Of a stretch of 11,255 nt of DNA, positions 7,318 to 11,255 are shown piece after piece. This DNA is from JBCCWR01 sp039193385. GTDB taxonomy: Bacteria; Verrucomicrobiota; Verrucomicrobiia; Methylacidiphilales; JBCCWR01. The translations under genes were made by a program, and so were the position numbers. The stretch spans positions 1 through 11,255 of the forward strand of contig JBCCWR010000076.1 of the NCBI GenBank assembly GCA_039193385.1, in the 5' to 3' direction. The notes beneath the pieces are model-generated. The model ran no database searches and was not told the DNA's origin. It was given only the letters and a program-made list of their open reading frames with translations. Each line of letters begins with the position of its first letter. Position 1 is the first letter of the stretch.

Positions 7318-7617
7318 ATGATTACGCATGTTGTTATCTTTTGGACTGATAAAACAAATAGTGAAGGGCGTGAAGCCTTACAAAAAGGATGTAAAGAACT
7401 TATCAGCCGTATTCCAGGTGTCTTGGAGTTTCGTTTTGGTCAGCCAGTCAGCAGCAACCGCGGCGTTGTTGATGACAGCTTTTCTCTTGCGATTTCGATG
7501 ACCTTTGAGAACCAGAAAGCCGCCGAAACTTACCAAGAACATTCTTTACATAAACAATTTGTTAATGAATACGTAAAAAAATACGTTAAAAGATTTGTTG
7601 TTTACGACTGGAGCTAA
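7318..7617 (+). CDS. Dabb (stress-responsive A/B barrel) domain protein
   Basis: This 99-residue protein is a single Dabb domain (PF07876). It starts with the strand THVVIFW, then a helix (about 15-33), and the segment IPGVLEFRFGQPVSS (32-46), where I-P-G-V and the G-Q-P strand are characteristic. A DSFSLAISMTFEN strand and an AETYQEHSLHKQFVNEY helix with the family's Y-x-x-H-P/L-x-H pattern follow. Members form dimeric alpha+beta barrels; some are enzymes of polyketide cyclisation, but most bacterial copies have no assigned function. AAGGA (7303-7307) precedes the ATG by 10 bases. It ends three bases before the kinase start, and the GGAG at 7610-7613 inside its last codons is probably the kinase ribosome site, so the two are co-translated. 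It could modulate or be a target of the kinase, which is only a guess from context. Confidence 0.88.
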   Translation: MITHVVIFWTDKTNSEGREALQKGCKELISRIPGVLEFRFGQPVSSNRGVVDDSFSLAISMTFENQKAAETYQEHSLHKQFVNEYVKKYVKRFVVYDWS

Positions 7618-7620
7618 TAA

Positions 7621-8577
7621 ATGAGTTCACCCTTGCCAGGCACACTTTTGTCAAATCGTTATGAAATTGTACGTAAACTCGGAGCTGGAGGTTTAGGTGA
7701 AGTCTACGAATGCCTAGATTTGGCCAAAAATCAAAGAGTTGCAGTAAAGAGATTACATCAATCTGCCATAGAACTTGGCTATACCTCTGAGACCGCTGCA
7801 AATGAAGCAATGACTCTCTCCGTCCTAAGGCATAAACATATCGTAAAAGTTTATGATCTGGCATGGGATTCCAATAGCCTCAATATTGTGATGGAGCTTG
7901 TTGAAGGCCGAACTCTGGCTAACATCATCAAACAAGGGCCTCTGCAACTCAATGAGTTTATTGTACTAGCAACCCAAAGTCTCGAAGGCCTGGGAGCTGC
8001 TCATCGCAAAGGATTACTACATCTAGACATTAAACCAGCAAATTTGATGCTGGAACCAGCTCCAAACATACCATTCAATGTAAAATTGGTAGATTTTGGA
8101 CTGGCGCAAATCCGTAATCAAGCACCCAACCGAACTAGTGATGGATCCATTATGGGTTCGATTTATTTCATTGCTCCAGAACAGCTTCATGCTGATCCGC
8201 TAACTGAAAAAACAGATCTCTATGCTTTAGGTCATGTTTTTTATAACGCATTAGCTGGACGTGTCGCCTTTCCATTTAAAAACTTTGATGATGTCATCCA
8301 AGCTCAGCTTTACTCAGAACCAACGCCGCTGGGTGATTTGTGTCCCGATGCCCCTAAAGAATTGTGTGAATGGATTCACGGATTTCTTAATAAAGAACTT
8401 GATAACAGGCCTGTGTCCACACAAGAAGCACTACGAAATTTAACCAGTATTATCACATCACTTGAAATCAGTAAAACACAAGGAATCACATCCTCAAATA
8501 ATGGTGTGTCAACATCCGATCAGAATAAACAACAGAATTCTTTTACTAACTTCATCAAAGACCGACTCAAATTATAA
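7621..8577 (+). CDS. Cytosolic Hanks-type Ser/Thr protein kinase
   Basis: This 318-residue protein has a complete eukaryotic-like kinase domain at about 14-275. It shows the Gly loop GAGGLGEV (21-28), VAVKRL with K43, the helix C glutamate E62, catalytic loop HLDIKPANLML (134-144; D136, K138, N141), VDFGLA (157-162; D158), IAPEQL (184-189), TDLYALG (198-204) and the late Arg R263. All ATP/Mg and catalytic residues are present, so activity is likely. The HRD arginine is Leu, making it a non-RD kinase that may not depend on activation-loop phosphorylation. A polar tail (282-318) rich in Ser, Thr, Asn and Gln replaces the usual juxtamembrane part, and there is no membrane helix. The frame stays open after the TAA into the next gene, which begins with a hydrophobic segment and has a FecR-like domain. 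The split looks like a divided PknB-type receptor. Substrates are unknown. Confidence 0.92.
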   Translation: MSSPLPGTLLSNRYEIVRKLGAGGLGEVYECLDLAKNQRVAVKRLHQSAIELGYTSETAANEAMTLSVLRHKHIVKVYDLAWDSNSLNIVMELVEGRTLANIIKQGPLQLNEFIVLATQSLEGLGAAHRKGLLHLDIKPANLMLEPAPNIPFNVKLVDFGLAQIRNQAPNRTSDGSIMGSIYFIAPEQLHADPLTEKTDLYALGHVFYNALAGRVAFPFKNFDDVIQAQLYSEPTPLGDLCPDAPKELCEWIHGFLNKELDNRPVSTQEALRNLTSIITSLEISKTQGITSSNNGVSTSDQNKQQNSFTNFIKDRLKL

Positions 8578-8652
8578 GAGCAACTATTCTTTTTTGAATC
8601 TGCTAGCGGATCATCTTCGTCTATAGCTTTAAAACCTCTCAGGATATTACTT

Positions 8653-9840
8653 GTGCTATGCTTAAATGTCATATTGTTAAACATGACACTCTATCTGGTT
8701 TTTACCTCTATATTAGCAGCTGAAATCGTCATGAAAGTAGATGATAGCCATCTAATATTAGAAGATAAGAACCAAACCATCACTATTCCTCAAGGAGCTA
8801 TCTCCCGACGCGTTATTATAAATAATCAGCTTTTTCGCCTCAGTTACGGAAAAGACACCCAAAATCGTACTATGATTATATGCTACGCAGATCCTGAAAG
8901 TCCCAAACGATTTGGTTTTAAGTACGCAGAAAAAAAAATAAAACTCTCATCAGACGCCGCACTAACTATTCTGATAGATGCAGAAAGCGGTGACACTATT
9001 TTCAAACCGGGCACTATTGGCACTGTAAAAATAAATAATCAAATACTCACCGAACGAGCATTGCGCGTATCACACGAAACCCTCAAACGAAGCAATAAAA
9101 TTAAAACAGCAGAACAAATCGTTCCTTCATCTTTATCCATTGAACAGGCTGTAACAACCACTACAGAAAGAAAAATCTCACCACCAGTATCTCTGAAAGA
9201 AGTCTTACAAGCATCAAAATTTATTCGAAACAAGCATCCTTCACATCTTCCCTTTCTGGCGAAGAAACAGGGAACTGTAACTGTTCGCAACAAGAACAGC
9301 ACAAAACCATTACAGATCGAGGAACAAAGTAAGTTCAAAATGGGAAGTACTATCGAAACCGGAATAGATGGCATAGCCTACGTGGTATTTTCACCTCAAT
9401 GTGCCCTTTGTCTTATGCAAAATTCATCACTTACAATCTACGAAAATGGAATGGATCCCATTGCTGAAATTTCTGATACACTCGTGCAATTGAACCAAGG
9501 AGCCTGTGTAGTCATGACCGATGGCCAGTCTCAACCCTCAAATTCCCTAAGAGTTACACTTAGAGAATCACCATCTATGCTACAGACAAATCACAGCGAA
9601 TTTTATATCTATCAAGATAGTGAAGACTGGTTTGCTAAAATAGTTAAAGGTAAAGTTAAAGTCATCTCAGCAGCCAATTCTACAACCATCTTGGCAGATC
9701 AAGTAATCGACATCAATAAATCAGCCATAGACAAAGCACAACTGATTCCTAAAGAGTTGAATAGTAAGATGCAGCATTTCCTAAAAAAACTTCGATTTTT
9801 TGTCTTTAACAACAAATCATTCCCTCTACCTAATCCCTAA
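8653..9840 (+). CDS. Exported or membrane-anchored FecR-like domain protein
   Basis: This 395-residue protein starts with a hydrophobic stretch (about 2-22) ending in A-A-E, read as a signal peptide or membrane anchor. The GTG start at 8653 is chosen because AGGA (8641-8644) lies eight bases upstream; the ATG at residue 11 would remove half of the hydrophobic core. The N-terminal half (25-135) is beta-rich and not recognised. Residues 150-200 are a low-complexity linker rich in Ser, Thr and Lys. From about 203 a FecR-like beta domain follows: QGTVTVRNKN (206-215), SKFKMGSTIETGIDGIAYVVF (226-246), QNSSLTIYENG (256-266) and KIVKGKVKVIS (329-339). In the family this domain is often periplasmic and found in regulators of sigma factors or in kinase-linked receptors. 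Context suggests it is the sensory half of the adjacent kinase. Its ligand is unknown. Confidence 0.75.
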   Translation: MLCLNVILLNMTLYLVFTSILAAEIVMKVDDSHLILEDKNQTITIPQGAISRRVIINNQLFRLSYGKDTQNRTMIICYADPESPKRFGFKYAEKKIKLSSDAALTILIDAESGDTIFKPGTIGTVKINNQILTERALRVSHETLKRSNKIKTAEQIVPSSLSIEQAVTTTTERKISPPVSLKEVLQASKFIRNKHPSHLPFLAKKQGTVTVRNKNSTKPLQIEEQSKFKMGSTIETGIDGIAYVVFSPQCALCLMQNSSLTIYENGMDPIAEISDTLVQLNQGACVVMTDGQSQPSNSLRVTLRESPSMLQTNHSEFYIYQDSEDWFAKIVKGKVKVISAANSTTILADQVIDINKSAIDKAQLIPKELNSKMQHFLKKLRFFVFNNKSFPLPNP

Positions 9841-9923
9841 AAATTATTTTCCTAGATTAAGGAAGAATCTTACTCCAAATCGGCAAGGTCTTCCTGATTT
9901 TCATTATTTAAAATTGCCTCTAT

Positions 9924-9958
9924 TCACTCAAAAGGTATTTCATACCTTACTTTAGTGA
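9924..9958. repeat. Nested hairpin after the FecR-like gene
   Basis: An inner stem AAGGTAT/ATACCTT with a 3-base loop (TTC, 9939-9941) sits inside an outer stem TCACT (9924-9928) / AGTGA (9954-9958). Both are perfect. No T-run follows directly, so it is a poor intrinsic terminator. It may protect the 3' end of the kinase operon message or act on the flagellin leader. Confidence 0.5.
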
Positions 9959-10033
9959 CCCTTCATTCAAAAAACTCCTTCTCTTAATACTCAGATATAC
10001 GAAGACCGATCTACTTACTTGAAGGGCGAATCG

Positions 10034-10091
10034 GTCAGCATGCCCGAACTCATCGACAGGGCGCAATTGAGTGTTATACGGGCATGCTGAC
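10034..10091. repeat. Long inverted repeat in the flagellin leader
   Basis: GTCAGCATGCCCG (10034-10046) and CGGGCATGCTGAC (10079-10091) are perfect 13-base reverse complements around a 32-base loop, which itself can pair ACTCA (10048-10052) with TGAGT (10068-10072). The right arm ends 61 bases before the flagellin ATG. No T-run follows, so a stable 5' leader hairpin, a small RNA or a DNA protein site is more likely than a terminator. Confidence 0.75.
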
Positions 10092-10152
10092 TTTATCCGC
10101 TAACTGGTTTGAGCCGAAGCGTTATATAAATTAATATGAAAGGAATCAGTAT

Positions 10153-10959
10153 ATGGCTATCATCGGATCAGATATCGGGGCAAGCACAGCATCTTTGTTC
10201 GTTCGCCGCAATAATGAATCATTCTCAGAATCACTTAAAAGATTAGCCGCCGGCAGTAAATTAGCGACTCCTTATCTTGATGCGGCTGGAGTCGCCGTAA
10301 GCGGTAAACTTGATGCAGGCATTCAACGGTTAGCGGCCGCCTCTGATGGAGCTCGTAACATCATTTCTTTTAGCCAGACCACCGATGGATTTCTAGGCTC
10401 GATTCAGGGACAATTAACACGCATGAGTGAGCTAGCCCAAAGAGCTTCGGATGGCACACTTAGTGATGATCAGCGTGCTGCTCTCAATGCTGAATTTACC
10501 CAACTGCGTGATCAAATTGGAGACTTTTCGGAAAATGCTAGTTTCAATGGCCGGCAGCTATTCCAAGATAGTGAAATTTCTACTGCAGTAAATCAACAAG
10601 GTGGTACGGATAGTATTGAGACCAAAGCCTTAAGCTTAACTAGCTTAGGACTTAATGGCCTCGAACTCTCTGATCAAGATGCCGCGCGAACTGCGTTTAC
10701 AAACATTGATAGTGCCATAGAAAGTGTCACAACCAGAAGAGCGGAAGTGAATGCAGATATTTCACGTTTCCAATTCCACATCAACAACATAAGCACTGAG
10801 CAAATTAATACAGAAGCAGCCAATTCACGTATAGCTGATTTAAATATCGCCGACGAAACAACTCAGCAAGCTACCAACAGCATCCTCCTACAAGCAAGCA
10901 TTGCTATGGTCAGCCAAGCAAATTCTGCCCGCCAAAATGTTCTTGGATTACTAAGATGA
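10153..10959 (+). CDS. Short flagellin (filament protein)
   Basis: This 268-residue flagellin has only the conserved D0/D1 rods and almost no variable domain. E. coli FliC is nearly twice as long. The N-terminal rod shows SLKRLAAGSKLATPYLDAAG (27-46), the family LxxLSSG..I..A.DDAAG motif with one Asp lost, then ARNIISFSQTTDGFLGSIQG (67-86) and LTRMSELAQRASDGTLSDDQ (88-107). The C-terminal rod has FTNIDSAIESVTTRRAEVNA (182-201) and ends SQANSARQNVLGLLR (254-268), the usual '..QANQ.P..VL.LL' ending. The middle (about 140-175) is a short linker. It is exported through the flagellar system and polymerises outside the cell. AAAGGAA (10139-10145) lies seven bases before the ATG. No other flagellar gene is nearby, so it is a stand-alone filament gene behind a structured leader. 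Chaperone and capping partners lie elsewhere. Confidence 0.93.
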   Translation: MAIIGSDIGASTASLFVRRNNESFSESLKRLAAGSKLATPYLDAAGVAVSGKLDAGIQRLAAASDGARNIISFSQTTDGFLGSIQGQLTRMSELAQRASDGTLSDDQRAALNAEFTQLRDQIGDFSENASFNGRQLFQDSEISTAVNQQGGTDSIETKALSLTSLGLNGLELSDQDAARTAFTNIDSAIESVTTRRAEVNADISRFQFHINNISTEQINTEAANSRIADLNIADETTQQATNSILLQASIAMVSQANSARQNVLGLLR

Positions 10960-11050
10960 AATAATTTTCTTTATAAGTAATTTTAATTTCTTGGTGACAT
11001 TCTAGTAATTTCAGTCTATCAGTATGCTGCAAATTATGGAGTCACTCATT

Positions 11051-11255
11051 ATGGATGAAGCAGATACTTATTTTATATATGTGAATGAAAAAGAAGAAGG
11101 GCCTTTTAGCCGCAAAAGTATCGTTGAAAAAATTATTGTTAACGAAATTGATGCTGAAACACCCTGCCGTCCCTCTTCACAAAATGAATGGAATCTATTG
11201 GCCAATCATTTTCAAGTGGCTGTTAGTGGAAAGACAAAGGTCGGCACGATATCCA
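11051..11255 (+). CDS. GYF_2-like domain protein, 5' part only
   Basis: The frame starts at ATG 11051 and is open to the right edge (68 codons). ATG 11051 is preferred over the in-frame ATG 11036 because GGAG (11038-11041) lies nine bases before it. The visible N-terminus follows the GYF_2 (DUF4339) pattern: a YFIYVNEKEEGPFS strand-turn (7-20) with the conserved G-P-F, a helix SIVEKIIVNEI (23-33), the 'd..T' segment, and a W (47) at the end of the domain. GYF_2 domains are short adaptor modules often fused to membrane segments in PVC and related bacteria; what follows here is unseen. No role in flagella is implied by its position 91 bases after the flagellin gene. Confidence 0.65.
   Translation, partial: MDEADTYFIYVNEKEEGPFSRKSIVEKIIVNEIDAETPCRPSSQNEWNLLANHFQVAVSGKTKVGTIS

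Larger units (their letters stand above)
9841..10152 (+). other. 312-base intergenic region: structured flagellin leader
   Basis: No open reading frame of note lies here. Three inverted repeats stand out: TCACT/AGTGA enclosing AAGGTAT/ATACCTT (9924-9958), GACCGAT/ATCGGTC (10004-10010 and 10030-10036), and a 13-bp pair at 10034-10046 and 10079-10091. Weaker pairings are AGATT/AATCT (9854-9870) and AGGAAGA/TCTTCCT (9860-9866, 9889-9895). I found no convincing sigma-28 or sigma-54 promoter for the flagellin gene, so its start of transcription cannot be placed. Confidence 0.7.

Noticed and set aside
10094..10120. Sigma-28 (GCCGATAA-like GCCGAAGC) or sigma-54 (GG...GC) promoter for flagellin
   Set aside because: The -35 octamer at the right distance does not match sigma-28, and the GG-GC spacing is 11 rather than 10 for sigma-54.
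1..11255. CRISPR array, insertion sequence, prophage or integration site next to the tRNA
   Set aside because: No repeated spacer units, transposase or integrase motifs, or duplicated tRNA 3' end are visible.

Overview
The window looks like ordinary chromosomal DNA from a Gram-negative, flagellate bacterium of moderate to low GC content. I place it provisionally in the PVC group, most likely Verrucomicrobiota (Opitutae/Puniceicoccales-like). The clues are two short BamE/SmpA-like genes, an argD-argF pair whose ArgD carries a DGVQ motif instead of DEVQ, a soluble Ser/Thr kinase next to a FecR-like secreted protein, a GYF_2-type gene, and a minimal flagellin. This placement rests on gene style and is not proven.

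Region by region: (1) 1-770 holds the 3' end of one BamE/SmpA-like gene and a complete small lipoprotein of the same fold, both on +. (2) 863-3926 on the minus strand is a two-gene operon in which a duplicated DUF1538 membrane protein overlaps by 20 bases a protein made of three PII-like domains. (3) 4159-6281 is argD-argF for arginine biosynthesis, overlapping by ATGA and divergent from the DUF1538 operon. (4) 6524-6997 encodes a small secreted protein of unknown family, followed by a clear terminator and a tRNA-Leu(GAG). (5) 7318-9840 is a run of a Dabb-domain protein, a cytosolic Ser/Thr kinase and a FecR-like exported protein. The last two share one reading frame and are separated by a single TAA and 25 sense codons. 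(6) 9841-10152 is a hairpin-rich leader in front of a stand-alone short flagellin gene (10153-10959). (7) From 11051 a GYF_2-like gene runs off the window.

The best candidate for an under-described system is the DUF1538/triple-PII operon. The transporter is an internal tandem repeat interrupted by a soluble domain of about 95 residues, and its partner resembles a regulatory PII trimer laid out on one chain, with a Cys cluster in the first unit. A regulated membrane transporter or channel is the natural reading, but the substrate and ligand cannot be read from sequence. The second is the kinase/FecR pair, which looks like a transmembrane receptor kinase split by one stop codon. The third is the structured leader of the flagellin gene. 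I see no CRISPR array, transposase, phage gene or integration site.
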